Part shown: one piece after another, positions 1-8,371 of the stretch | Layout of the letters: the number at the start of each line of letters is the position of its first letter | Numbering within the stretch: position 1 is the stretch's first letter | Source: Amorphoplanes digitatis | Lineage (GTDB): Bacteria > Actinomycetota > Actinomycetes > Mycobacteriales > Micromonosporaceae | DNA length: 64,000 nt | Assembly: GCF_014205335.1 (NCBI RefSeq) | Contig: NZ_JACHNH010000001.1 | Span: 3,838,501-3,902,500 of the forward strand | Direction of reading: 5' to 3' | Program-made: the position numbers and the translations under genes | The notes under the pieces: generated by a model | Told to the model about the DNA's origin: nothing | Seen by the model: only the letters and a program-made list of their open reading frames with translations | Databases searched by the model: none

Positions 1-20
1 GCAAATTCAGGCCGCGAAGG

Positions 21-1481
21 CTAGAACGGGAACTGCTTCGGGCGCTGCTGGAGAGTTATCCAGCGCAGATCGGTGAAGGCCTCGACGCCGGCGCGGCCGC
101 CGAACCGGCCGTAGCCGGAGTCGCCGACGCCGCCGAAGGGCGCGGTCGGGTCGTCGTCGACGCACTGGTCGTTGACGTGCGCGATGCCGGTCCGCAGCCG
201 CCGGGCGACGCCGAAGCCGCGGTTGAGGTCCCGGGTCAGCACCCCGGCGGTCAGCCCGTACGGGCTGTCGTTGGCGATCTCGATCGCGTGGTCCTCGTCC
301 TCAACAGTCAGCACGGTGGCAACCGGGCCGAAGATCTCCTCGGTGTGTATGAGCATGTCCGGGGTCACGCCGGCGAGCACGGTCGCCGGGTAGTGCGCGC
401 CGTCCGGCGTGCCGCCGCCGGTGAGCACCCGGGCGCCGCTCGCCGCGGCCTGGTCGACCAGCCCGGCCACCCGGCTCGCCGCCTCGGCGTTGATCAGCGG
501 CCCGATCACGGTGTGCGGGTCCGTCGGGTCGCCGCCGGGCAGGCCCTTGGCCTTCTCGGCGAGCCGCGCGGCGAACTCGTCGGCGATCGAGCGGTGCACC
601 AGCACCCGGTCGGCGGACATGCAGATCTGCCCCGAGTTCGCGTAGGCGGCGAACGCGACGGCGTTGACCGCGTAGTCCAGGTCGGCGTCGTCGAGGACCA
701 GCACCGAGTTCTTGCCGCCGAGCTCGAGGACCGCCGGCGTCAGGTACCGGGCGGCGAGCTGGCCGATGCGCCGGCCGACGCCGGTCGAGCCGGTGAAGTT
801 GACCCGGCGCACCCGCCGGTCGCCGATCAGCGCCTCGGCGACCGCCGCCGCGTCGGCGCGGTCGTTTGTCAGCACGTTGAGCACGCCGGGCGGCAGCCCG
901 GCGTCGCGCAGCACCTCGGCGACGAACAGCGCGCAGGCCAGCGGCGCCTCCTCGCTGGCCTTGAGGACGACGGAGTTCCCGGCGGCGAGCGGCGCGGCGA
1001 CCGCGCGGACGCCGAGGATCAGCGGCGCGTTCCACGGCGCGAACGCGGCGACCACCCCCGCCGGCTGCCGGATCGCCAGCGACAGCGCGCCCGGATCGGC
1101 GCCGGCCAGCACCTCGCCGACCGGCAGCGTGGCCAGGGCGCCCGCCTCCCGGAACATGGCGGCGGCGAGGCCGGCGTTGAACAGCGACCAGCCCAGCGTG
1201 CCGCCGGTCTCGCTCGCCATCAGCGCCGCGGCGTCGGCGGCGCGCTCCTCGAGCAGGTCGCCGGCGCGGGTCAGGACGCGCCGGCGCTCGGTGGGCGCGG
1301 TGCCGGCCCAGCCGGCGAAGGCGTCGGCGGCCGCGTCGACGGCGCGGGTCACGTCGACCGGTGCGGCGGCGGCGACCCGGGCCACGACGCCGCCGGTGTG
1401 CGGGTTGAGGTCCTCGGTGGTCCGCCCGTCCGCGGCGGCTACCTCCGCGCCACCGATGAGCAGGTTCCTGGTCTCGGTCAC
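21..1481 (-). CDS. NAD(P)-dependent aldehyde dehydrogenase (ALDH superfamily)
   Basis: Predicted cytosolic oxidation of an aldehyde to its acid with NAD(P)+. The 486-residue length is normal for the family. Visible motifs are the PWNAPL substrate/cofactor segment, GSTGVGRRIG in the nucleotide-binding region, the general-base glutamate in ELGGK (about residue 252) and the nucleophile cysteine in GQICMS (about residue 285). The start is a GTG preceded by GGGAGG about 8 bases upstream. Overall it resembles the vanillin/salicylaldehyde-dehydrogenase branch, but the substrate cannot be read from sequence. It is transcribed divergently from the TIGR03086-type gene; the gap between them holds three palindromes that look like repressor sites. 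Confidence 0.9.
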   Translation of the reverse strand: MTETRNLLIGGAEVAAADGRTTEDLNPHTGGVVARVAAAAPVDVTRAVDAAADAFAGWAGTAPTERRRVLTRAGDLLEERAADAAALMASETGGTLGWSLFNAGLAAAMFREAGALATLPVGEVLAGADPGALSLAIRQPAGVVAAFAPWNAPLILGVRAVAAPLAAGNSVVLKASEEAPLACALFVAEVLRDAGLPPGVLNVLTNDRADAAAVAEALIGDRRVRRVNFTGSTGVGRRIGQLAARYLTPAVLELGGKNSVLVLDDADLDYAVNAVAFAAYANSGQICMSADRVLVHRSIADEFAARLAEKAKGLPGGDPTDPHTVIGPLINAEAASRVAGLVDQAAASGARVLTGGGTPDGAHYPATVLAGVTPDMLIHTEEIFGPVATVLTVEDEDHAIEIANDSPYGLTAGVLTRDLNRGFGVARRLRTGIAHVNDQCVDDDPTAPFGGVGDSGYGRFGGRAGVEAFTDLRWITLQQRPKQFPF

Positions 1482-1501
1482 GGGGCAACCTCCCGGGGAG
1501 A

Positions 1502-1518
1502 TGTTCGGTATGCGAACA
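1502..1518. promoter_or_regulatory. Palindrome upstream of aldehyde dehydrogenase
   Basis: TGTTCG-N5-CGAACA lies about 20 bases upstream of the aldehyde dehydrogenase start on its template side. The position and symmetry suit a repressor operator. No cognate regulator gene is adjacent. Confidence 0.4.
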
Positions 1519-1583
1519 CATGTTCGGCCCGAATCTGGGGGAAACGCTAGTGCCGCCGGATGGCCCGGTCAACACTTCCTTGT

Positions 1584-1638
1584 GCGGAACGGAGCGTTCC
1601 GCTACGATTCAAGTTACGGAACGGTTTATTCCGTTCCG
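1584..1638. promoter_or_regulatory. Two GGAACG palindromes upstream of TIGR03086-type gene
   Basis: GCGGAACG-N3-CGTTCCGC (1584-1602) and CGGAACGG-N6-CCGTTCCG (1617-1638) are both perfect 8+8 palindromes sharing the core GGAACG. They sit 20-75 bases before the start codon at 1659. This is the usual layout of a TetR- or MarR-type operator pair. The regulator is not encoded next to it and may lie left of the window. Confidence 0.5.
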
Positions 1639-1658
1639 ATGGGACGCTTGGAGGAACG

Positions 1659-2237
1659 ATGAACTGGACGATCCTGGACAGCGCGCACAGCCTGCTGCGC
1701 GACGCGACCGCCGCACTGACCGCCGCCGACCTCGCCCGCCCGACACCCTGCTCGCAGTGGAACGTCACCCAGGTCCTCCAGCACGCGGCCGGCGACCAGC
1801 TCGCCTACGCCGCGTCGATCACCGGCCGGGGCGGCCCGGCGGAGAACCCGTTCGCCCCGTCCGGCGTGCTGACGGGCGACCCGGCCGACCTGGTCGAGCC
1901 GGCCCTCGCCGCGTCGGCCGCCGCCTTCGCCACCGTCGACCCGGCCGGCACGACGCCGACCCCGCTGCCGCAGGGCGCGCTGCCGGCCGGGACGGCGGCC
2001 GGCGCCGCCGCACTCGACGCGGCCGTGCACGCCTGGGACGTCGCGGCCGCGGCCGGCCGCCCCTCGCCGCTCGGCGACGACCTGGCGGCGCTGCTGCTGC
2101 CCGTGGCCCGCGCGATCGTCGAGCCCCTGCGCGGCTACGGCGCCTACGCCCCCGAGCTCACCTCCGACGGCACCGGCGGCGCCGCTGCCGAGCTGCTCCG
2201 CTACCTGGGCCGCGACCCGCACTGGGTCAGCCCTTGA
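1659..2237 (+). CDS. TIGR03086-type (DinB/mycothiol-dependent isomerase-like fold) protein
   Basis: A 192-residue protein of the actinobacterial TIGR03086/MDMPI-like group, a four-helix DinB-type fold that often carries a metal site. The N-terminal LTAADLARPTPC and WNVTQVLQHAAGDQ segments are typical, with the histidine in the second segment as a likely metal ligand. The ATG at 1659 is chosen because GGAGG ends five bases before it; the open frame extends upstream through the operator palindromes, which argues against an earlier start. Its enzyme activity is unknown. Its stop overlaps the convergent permease gene by 11 bases. Two perfect GGAACG palindromes upstream suggest tight repression, possibly inducible by an aldehyde or xenobiotic given the divergent dehydrogenase. 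Confidence 0.75.
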   Translation: MNWTILDSAHSLLRDATAALTAADLARPTPCSQWNVTQVLQHAAGDQLAYAASITGRGGPAENPFAPSGVLTGDPADLVEPALAASAAAFATVDPAGTTPTPLPQGALPAGTAAGAAALDAAVHAWDVAAAAGRPSPLGDDLAALLLPVARAIVEPLRGYGAYAPELTSDGTGGAAAELLRYLGRDPHWVSP

Positions 2238-3072
2238 TCGCGCCGGCGGTCATGCCGGCGACGATCTGGCGGTTGAAGGCCACGAACATCAGCAGGGGCG
2301 GGATCGTGATCAGCAGGATGTCCATGAACAGCAGGTTGTACTGGGTGTTGAACTGGCTGTTGAAGTTGTAGAGCGTCAGCTGCACTGTGGCGTTCTGCTC
2401 GCCGGGCAGGAAGTACAGCGGGTTGACGAAGTCGTTGTAGACGAAGACCGACTGCACCAGGACCACCGTCACGATGACCGGGCGCAGCAGCGGGAAGATC
2501 ACCTGGAAGAAGAGCCGGACCGGGCCGGCGCCGTCGATGATCGCGGCCTCGTCCAGCTCGCGGGGGATCGCCGCGATGAACGCCCGGAACAGCAGCACGC
2601 AGAAGGCCAGGCCGAACGCCACCTCCACCAGGATCAGGCCGGACATCGTGCGGAACAGGCCGAGGCGCTGGAGCACCCAGATGGTCGGCACCACCGCCGG
2701 CGGGATGATCAGCCCGGACAGCACCAGGAAGTTGACCAGGCCGTTCCACCGGCCGCGCCGGCGTTGCAGCACGTACGCGACCATGGCCGAGGTGACCGCC
2801 ATGATGGTCACGCTGGCGACGGTCAGGATGGTGCTGTTGATGTAGGCGATGATCAGCAGGTAGTCGCGGGCCTGCACCACGTCGACGAGGTTCCGCACCA
2901 GGTGGAACCCTTGCGGCCAGGAGAAGTCGAACTCGGCCGCCTGGCGGCGGTCCTTCACCGCGGTCAGCACGATGAACACGAACGGCACCACGAAGACGAC
3001 GAGCGCCGCGACGATCGCGACGGCGCTGAGCAGGTAGTTCGGCCGTGGCCTGCGGTTCGGCGCGGCGCTCAC
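2227..3072 (-). CDS. Carbohydrate ABC transporter permease (MalG type)
   Basis: Inner-membrane permease of a CUT1 sugar importer, about 281 residues with six predicted membrane segments. The EAA-type cytoplasmic loop (ELDEAAIIDGAGPVRLFFQV) would contact the ATPase. The GTG at 3072 gives a GTGA overlap with the stop of the upstream permease gene, so I prefer it to a start 27 bases further up. It is the last gene of the rhamnosidase/importer operon. No ATPase is encoded here, so the system probably uses a shared MsmK-type ATPase such as the one at 35.3 kb. Substrate is inferred only from the linked rhamnosidase. Confidence 0.85.
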   Translation of the reverse strand: MSAAPNRRPRPNYLLSAVAIVAALVVFVVPFVFIVLTAVKDRRQAAEFDFSWPQGFHLVRNLVDVVQARDYLLIIAYINSTILTVASVTIMAVTSAMVAYVLQRRRGRWNGLVNFLVLSGLIIPPAVVPTIWVLQRLGLFRTMSGLILVEVAFGLAFCVLLFRAFIAAIPRELDEAAIIDGAGPVRLFFQVIFPLLRPVIVTVVLVQSVFVYNDFVNPLYFLPGEQNATVQLTLYNFNSQFNTQYNLLFMDILLITIPPLLMFVAFNRQIVAGMTAGAIKG

Positions 3073-3995
3073 AGGTCGACCTCCTTGCGGTTGAGCCACC
3101 GCGACAGCGGGAACACGATCGCGGTCACCACCAGGAACAGCACGACGTTGCCCGCGGTGGACAGGCCGTAGAAGCCGGCCTGGTACTGCTTGTAGATGAC
3201 CGACGCGATGACGTCGGAGGTGAAGCCCGGCCCGCCGCGGGTCATCGCCCAGATCAGGTCGAACGAGCGCAGGCCGCCGATCAGCGACAGCAGGATCACG
3301 GTGACCGTCGCGGGGCGGGCCAGCGGCAGGATGATCCGCCGGAAGTTGTCCCAGGCGCCCGCGCCGTCGACCCGGGCGGCCTCGAAGTACTCGGTCGGGA
3401 TGGACACGATTCCGGCGATGTAGATGACCGTGGCCAGCCCGACGCCCTTCCAGACGTCGACGAGGGCGACCGAGAGCAGGGCGTACCTCGGATCGGTGAG
3501 CCAGGCGGGCCCGTCGATGCCGACGACGCCGAGCGCGTCGTTGATCAGGCCCTGATCCGGATTCATCAGCACGGTGAACGTGAGGCCGACCCCGATGGTG
3601 CTGACCAGCACCGGGAAGAACACCACCGAGCGCAGGAAGCCGCGCCCCACGATCCGCGAGGTGAGCAGCAGCGCCAGCAGCATGCCGAGCACGACCTTGG
3701 CGGCTGAGGTGACCACCGCGTAGATCAGCGTGTGGGTCAGGCCGGAGACCAGCGCCGGCTCGCGGAAGAACGTGACGTAGTTGTCGAAGCCGATGAACTG
3801 GGAGTCGAAGATGGTCCAGCGGGTCAGGCTGAAGTAGAACGCGGTGACGGTCGGGACGACGAACAGCAGGCCGTAGATCACCGCCGCCGGCAGGTAGAAC
3901 CAGTACGGGTACGGGCTGCGGGCCCGGCGGCGCGGTCCCGGCCCGGCCGCGGCCCGGGGTGTGGCCGGCGTCTTGTCGATGGTTGTCGTCGCCAT
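3069..3995 (-). CDS. Carbohydrate ABC transporter permease (MalF type)
   Basis: A 308-residue CUT1-family permease, partner of the next gene, with six predicted membrane spans and the EAA loop (EYFEAARVDGAGAWDNFRRI). It follows a 30-residue Ala/Pro/Arg-rich cytoplasmic N-terminus. The ATG at 3995 has a GGAGG motif just upstream. It sits 67 bases downstream of the lipoprotein gene and overlaps the next permease by 4 bases, so the three should be co-transcribed. It probably forms the heterodimeric channel for oligosaccharides released by the linked GH78 enzyme. Confidence 0.85.
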   Translation of the reverse strand: MATTTIDKTPATPRAAAGPGPRRRARSPYPYWFYLPAAVIYGLLFVVPTVTAFYFSLTRWTIFDSQFIGFDNYVTFFREPALVSGLTHTLIYAVVTSAAKVVLGMLLALLLTSRIVGRGFLRSVVFFPVLVSTIGVGLTFTVLMNPDQGLINDALGVVGIDGPAWLTDPRYALLSVALVDVWKGVGLATVIYIAGIVSIPTEYFEAARVDGAGAWDNFRRIILPLARPATVTVILLSLIGGLRSFDLIWAMTRGGPGFTSDVIASVIYKQYQAGFYGLSTAGNVVLFLVVTAIVFPLSRWLNRKEVDL

Positions 3996-4062
3996 GCGTT
4001 CCTCCCTGGCGGCGTACCCGGCCCGTCGTCGTCGACGGCGGGCCGGGGCGCCACGGCGGTTC

Positions 4063-5367
4063 CTACCAGCCCTCGAGCCCGAGCTGCTGGGCCTGCTTCC
4101 GCACGTCCTTGTCGTAGAGCGCCGCGCCGTCGGCGGCCTTGCGGATGCCGGAGCCCACCTCGACGGTGATCTGCTCGAGCGCCGGGCCCTTGATCGGGGA
4201 CAGGAACTCCAGCGCCAGGCTGGAGCCGCCCTGGCGGTCGAGGTACGGCTGGGTGTCCTTGGCCACCTGGGTGACGTCGGCCGGCAGCGCGCAGCCCTTT
4301 ACCGCGTACGGGCCGACCGGCGGGCTGGCGGCGCCGGTGGACGCGCAGCCGGCGGGGCTGGCGATGAAGGCGAGGAACTTCTTGGCCGCGTCCAGCTTGG
4401 CGCCCTGCGTGGAGGTGGGGATGTAGACGCCGGCCGGTGACCAGACCGTCAGGCCGTTGCGGGCCGGGTCGTCGCTCGGGATGGCGAACAGGCCGACGTC
4501 CTTGGCCTTGTCCGGGTAGTTGGCCACGATGGTGCTGATCGCCGAGGACAGCATCGGGTAGTGCGCGCCCTCGCCCTGCGCCAGCTTCTTCAGCCCGTCG
4601 TCGAACTTGGCCGACGCGAAGTCCTTGTTCAGGTAGCCGGCGTCGTGCACCTCCTGCAGGTGCTGGAAGCCCTTGATCGCCGCCGCCGACGTGGCGTACT
4701 TGGCCTGGTTCTTCGTGTACTTCTCGGCGAAGTCCGGTTCGGCGGCCGAGACGTTGTGGAAGTCGCCGAGCACGAACAGCTGCGAGGTCCAGGTGTCCTG
4801 GTAGGTCTGGATCACCGGCGCGGTCCCGGCCGCCTTGATCTTGGCGTTGTTCGCCATGAACTCGCTCCAGGTCTTCGGGACCTGGAGGTTGAGCTTGGCG
4901 TAGACGGCCCGGTTGTACATCACGGCGCCGGCGATGAAGCCGCCCCACGGGGCGCCGTACACCTTGCCGTCGCTGGACACCGTGGTCCTGAAGTTCTCGT
5001 CGAGCTGTCCGGTCCACGCGTCGTCGAGGGCCACCAGGTTCTTCTGCGGCGCGAGGGCCTGGAACAGCGACCCGGAGTTGTACTGGAACACGTCGGTCAT
5101 GTCGCCGGTGGACAGCCGCGTCTTGACCAGGTTGTCGCCCTCGGTGCCCTGCGGCCGGGTCTCGACCTTCACGGTGATGGCCGGGTTGGCGGCGGTGAAG
5201 TCCTTGGCGAGCCGTTCGCCGATCCGGACGCCGTCCTCGGAGTTGTCGACCAGGAAGGACAGCGACACCTCGCCGCCCTCGTCGTCGCTGGAGCCGAGGC
5301 TGCCGGCGCTGCACGCGGAGAGGACAAGGGACGCGGCGGCGAGCATTATCAATTGACGGAATCTCAT
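4063..5367 (-). CDS. Sugar-binding lipoprotein of ABC importer
   Basis: Extracellular solute-binding protein (family 1), 434 residues, anchored by a lipid: the signal peptide ends in the lipobox LSAC, with the cysteine at residue 19. The ATG at 5367 is preceded by GGAGG, and the long upstream extension of the frame is only a shadow of the rhamnosidase gene. The ligand is unknown; context (GH78 upstream, two permeases downstream) suggests rhamnose-containing oligosaccharides. A TGAAACGATTTA site lies just upstream, overlapping the rhamnosidase stop. This could allow separate control of the importer within the operon. Confidence 0.88.
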   Translation of the reverse strand: MRFRQLIMLAAASLVLSACSAGSLGSSDDEGGEVSLSFLVDNSEDGVRIGERLAKDFTAANPAITVKVETRPQGTEGDNLVKTRLSTGDMTDVFQYNSGSLFQALAPQKNLVALDDAWTGQLDENFRTTVSSDGKVYGAPWGGFIAGAVMYNRAVYAKLNLQVPKTWSEFMANNAKIKAAGTAPVIQTYQDTWTSQLFVLGDFHNVSAAEPDFAEKYTKNQAKYATSAAAIKGFQHLQEVHDAGYLNKDFASAKFDDGLKKLAQGEGAHYPMLSSAISTIVANYPDKAKDVGLFAIPSDDPARNGLTVWSPAGVYIPTSTQGAKLDAAKKFLAFIASPAGCASTGAASPPVGPYAVKGCALPADVTQVAKDTQPYLDRQGGSSLALEFLSPIKGPALEQITVEVGSGIRKAADGAALYDKDVRKQAQQLGLEGW

Positions 5368-5384
5368 GGGGACCTCCGGGGAAG

Positions 5385-5396
5385 TGAAACGATTTA
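5385..5396. promoter_or_regulatory. LacI-type operator-like site before binding-protein gene
   Basis: TGAAACGATTTA differs by one base from TGAAACGATTCA, found upstream of the rhamnosidase gene in the same operon. The near-palindrome TGAAAC..TTCA resembles sites of LacI-family sugar repressors. It overlaps the rhamnosidase stop codon. Confidence 0.45.
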
Positions 5397-8174
5397 CAGG
5401 AAGGGCAGGTTCTCCAGGCGGGCGCGCAGCTCGGCGGTGCCGGGCGCGAACCCGCCCGCGGTAGCGGCGTCGGCCAGGCCGGTCGCGGGGGTGTCCAGGT
5501 AGGCCGCGAGCCGGCCGGCCAGGTCCGCCTCGTCGCCGAAGCCGGCGGCGCCGGCCGCGGCGACCACCTGATCCCACGCGGCCTCGTCGTCCATGACCTC
5601 GCGGATCGTCGGCTCGGTGGACAGGACGGGTTGCGTTGAGCACGGGTCGGCGACGGTCCACTCGTGTGCGCCGTGCCGCACCTCGACGGGGTCCGCGCCG
5701 GGCACGTGCACCTCCGCCCGCGCGCCGACGGGCACGGTCACCCGCAGCGTCAGCCGCCCGTCGGCGCGCTGCCAGGAGACCGCGGCCTCCCCGTACGGCG
5801 TCAGGTGCCGGGCCTGCGCAAAGGTGAGCCGGCAGTTCGGCACCGGCCGCACGAGCAGCCGCCGGTAGCCCGGCGCGGCCGGTGCCAGCCCGGCGACCCG
5901 GCGGTGCAGCCAGTCGGCGACCGCGCCGAGCGCGTAGTGGTTGAACGACGTCATCTCGCCGGGGTTGACCGAGCCGTCCGGCAGCATGCTGTCCCAGCGT
6001 TCCCAGACGGTCGTCGCGCCCATCGTCACCGGGTAGAGCCACGACGGGCAGCCGGTCTGCAACAGCAGCCGGTACGCCAGCTCGGGCTCGCCCGCGTCGG
6101 TCAGCGCGTCGGTCATCAGCGGCGTGCCGACGAAGCCGGTGCCGATCCGGAAGCCGGCCACCCGCACGAGGTCGGCCAGCCGCCGCCCGGCGCGGCGCCG
6201 CTGCGCCTCCGACGGCAGCAGCGACCACTGCAACGCCAGCGCGTACGTCGTCGCGGCGTCGCCGAGCACCCGGCCGGACGTGGTCACGTACTCGCGGGCG
6301 AACGCGGCACGGACCTGCGCGGCGAGCAGGTCGTAGCGCCGGGCGCCGGCGGCGTCGCCGAGCAGCTCGGCGGCGCGCGCGACGATCTCGGCCGACCGGG
6401 CCAGGTGCGCGGTGGCGATGACGTCGGGGTCGGCCCGGGCCTGGAACGGCGACTCCGGCGGCGCGGCCGGGTCCAGCCAGTCGCCGAACTGGAAGCCGCC
6501 GGCCCAGATCCGGTCCGGCCCGGCCAGCTCGGCGACCCGGTCCACCCAGGCGCGCATGCTCGGCAGCTGGCGCTCCAGCAGGCCGAGGTCGCCGGTGCGC
6601 CGGTAGAGCACCCAGGGGACGATGGTGGCCGCGTCACCCCAGGCTGCGGTCGCCGGGCCGGGCCGGCGCAGCACGTCGGGGATCACGAACGGCACCGAGC
6701 CGTCCTTCTGCTGCTCGGCGGCGAGGTCCTTGAGCCATCCGGTCAGCAGGCCGGCGCTGTCGTACAGGAAGGCCGCGGTGGGGGAGAAGACCTGGATGTC
6801 GCCGGTCCAGCCGAGCCGCTCGTCGCGCTGCGGGCAGTCCGTCGGCACGTCGACGAAGTTGCCGCGCATGCCCCACACGACGTTCTCGTGGAAGCGGTTG
6901 AGCAGCTCGTGCGACGAGGAGAACCAACCGGTGCGGCGCAGGTCCGAGCCGATGACGACGGCGTGCAGGTCCTCGGCGCGCAGGCCGGGCACGCCGGTCA
7001 CCTCGGCGTAGCGGAAGCCGTGCAGGGTCAGCGCCGGCTCGAGCACCACCTCCTGCGGCCCGGCCACCAGGTACGCGTCGGTCGCCTCCGCGGTGCGCAG
7101 CGGCCGCACGCCCAGCTCGCCGTCCTCGAGCACCTCGGCGTGGCGCAGCACGACCTCGTCGCCGGCGGACAGGCCGCGTACCCGCAGCCGGATCCGGCCG
7201 ACCAGGTTCTGGCCGAAGTCCGCGAGGGTCCGGCCGGCGGGCGACGTCCAGACCCGGACCGCGGGAACCGTGCCGGTGACCCGCACGGGCGGGCCGTCGG
7301 GCGCGACCAGCAGGCCGAGGTCGGCGTCGATGACCTCGACCGGGCCGGTGGCGGCCGCGCGCGGCCGCAGGTCGGTGCGCTGGCCGTCGTAGAGGTCGTC
7401 GGCGAGCACGCCGCTCTCGGCCGCGGTCCAGGAGTCGTCGGTGACCAGCCGGTGCACCGCGCCGTCCGCGGTGGTCACCTCGAGCTGGGCGAGCAGGGCG
7501 AGCCGGTCGCCGTAGAGGCCGCGGCGGCCCTGGAAGCCGAGCCGGCCGCGCCACCAGCCGTTGCCGAGCAGCACGTCGAGGCGGTTCTCGCCGGGCCGGA
7601 CCAGGCTGGTGACGTCGTAGGCCTGGTAGCGCAGCCGGTGCTGGTAGCTGCTCCAGCCGGGCGCCAGCTCGTGGTCGCCGACCCGCGCGCCGTTGAGCTC
7701 GGCGAGGTAGACGCCGTGCGCGGTGGCGTAGAGCCGGGCCCGGACGATGTCGCGCGGCAGCACGACGGTGCCGGTCAGCACGGGCGCCGGCGCGCCCTGC
7801 CCGCCGAGGGTCGCGGGGCTGATGAAGCGGGCGGCCCAGTCGTCCGGGCCGGCCTCGACGACGGCGTGCCCGCTCCATCCGCTCCACACCTCGCCGGGCC
7901 CGCAGACCCGGATCCTGACCCGCGCCGATTCGCGCGGTGCCAGCGGCGCGCCGGGCCAGGGCACCAGGACCTGCGCGTCGCCGTCGACCGTGGTCAGCTC
8001 GACCGGGCGGCCCGCCCGGACGATCTCGACCTGGTACGCGCACTGCCGGAAGTCGTCACCGGCGGCCGGCACGTACCAGGACAGGCGCGGCGCGGGGACG
8101 CCGATGCCGAGCACGGTGCCGTCGGCGGCGTGGTGTTCGAAGCGGATGCCCACGGGGGCGGCGGCAGGTGACAT
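5394..8174 (-). CDS. Alpha-L-rhamnosidase (GH78)
   Basis: A 926-residue enzyme of the Bac_rhamnosid/GH78 family, hydrolysing terminal alpha-L-rhamnose from glycosides or pectin side chains. It follows the usual layout: N-terminal beta domains, an (alpha/alpha)6 catalytic domain carrying the diagnostic DVPTDCPQRDERLGWTGD stretch (about residues 437-455), and a C-terminal beta domain ending near residue 850. About 70 extra residues follow, predicted helical, beginning at EPTIREVMDD; they are not part of the canonical family and resemble a small helical cap. No signal peptide is seen, so it acts inside the cell on imported oligosaccharides. It is the first gene of a four-gene operon with a binding lipoprotein and two permeases. 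The start has GGAGAAG upstream. Confidence 0.9.
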   Translation of the reverse strand: MSPAAAPVGIRFEHHAADGTVLGIGVPAPRLSWYVPAAGDDFRQCAYQVEIVRAGRPVELTTVDGDAQVLVPWPGAPLAPRESARVRIRVCGPGEVWSGWSGHAVVEAGPDDWAARFISPATLGGQGAPAPVLTGTVVLPRDIVRARLYATAHGVYLAELNGARVGDHELAPGWSSYQHRLRYQAYDVTSLVRPGENRLDVLLGNGWWRGRLGFQGRRGLYGDRLALLAQLEVTTADGAVHRLVTDDSWTAAESGVLADDLYDGQRTDLRPRAAATGPVEVIDADLGLLVAPDGPPVRVTGTVPAVRVWTSPAGRTLADFGQNLVGRIRLRVRGLSAGDEVVLRHAEVLEDGELGVRPLRTAEATDAYLVAGPQEVVLEPALTLHGFRYAEVTGVPGLRAEDLHAVVIGSDLRRTGWFSSSHELLNRFHENVVWGMRGNFVDVPTDCPQRDERLGWTGDIQVFSPTAAFLYDSAGLLTGWLKDLAAEQQKDGSVPFVIPDVLRRPGPATAAWGDAATIVPWVLYRRTGDLGLLERQLPSMRAWVDRVAELAGPDRIWAGGFQFGDWLDPAAPPESPFQARADPDVIATAHLARSAEIVARAAELLGDAAGARRYDLLAAQVRAAFAREYVTTSGRVLGDAATTYALALQWSLLPSEAQRRRAGRRLADLVRVAGFRIGTGFVGTPLMTDALTDAGEPELAYRLLLQTGCPSWLYPVTMGATTVWERWDSMLPDGSVNPGEMTSFNHYALGAVADWLHRRVAGLAPAAPGYRRLLVRPVPNCRLTFAQARHLTPYGEAAVSWQRADGRLTLRVTVPVGARAEVHVPGADPVEVRHGAHEWTVADPCSTQPVLSTEPTIREVMDDEAAWDQVVAAAGAAGFGDEADLAGRLAAYLDTPATGLADAATAGGFAPGTAELRARLENLPFL

Positions 8175-8189
8175 GGGCTTCTCCAGTGC

Positions 8190-8201
8190 TGAAACGATTC
8201 A
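8190..8201. promoter_or_regulatory. LacI-type operator-like site before rhamnosidase operon
   Basis: TGAAACGATTCA lies 16 bases upstream of the rhamnosidase start codon and recurs with one change at 5385-5396. It probably controls the operon. The nearest regulator is the divergent AraC-type gene, but the site looks like a LacI-family operator. Confidence 0.5.
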
Positions 8202-8371
8202 ATCGCGGCACCGCGGAATGCCGGGACAGAGGTTTCGGCGAGGTGGCGAGGATATTTCGTCCGCACCCCGATCCTGCGACCGCCGCCGGTCGCGGCATAG
8301 CCCGCAGTGCACCGGTGGTAGCACGAAATTCACCTGGGGCTGGAATCCCGGCGGTGTCGTAGTGTCGGCGG

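Noticed and set aside
177..1550. 457-codon plus-strand frame opposite the aldehyde dehydrogenase
   Set aside because: Antisense shadow; the minus-strand product has all ALDH catalytic motifs.
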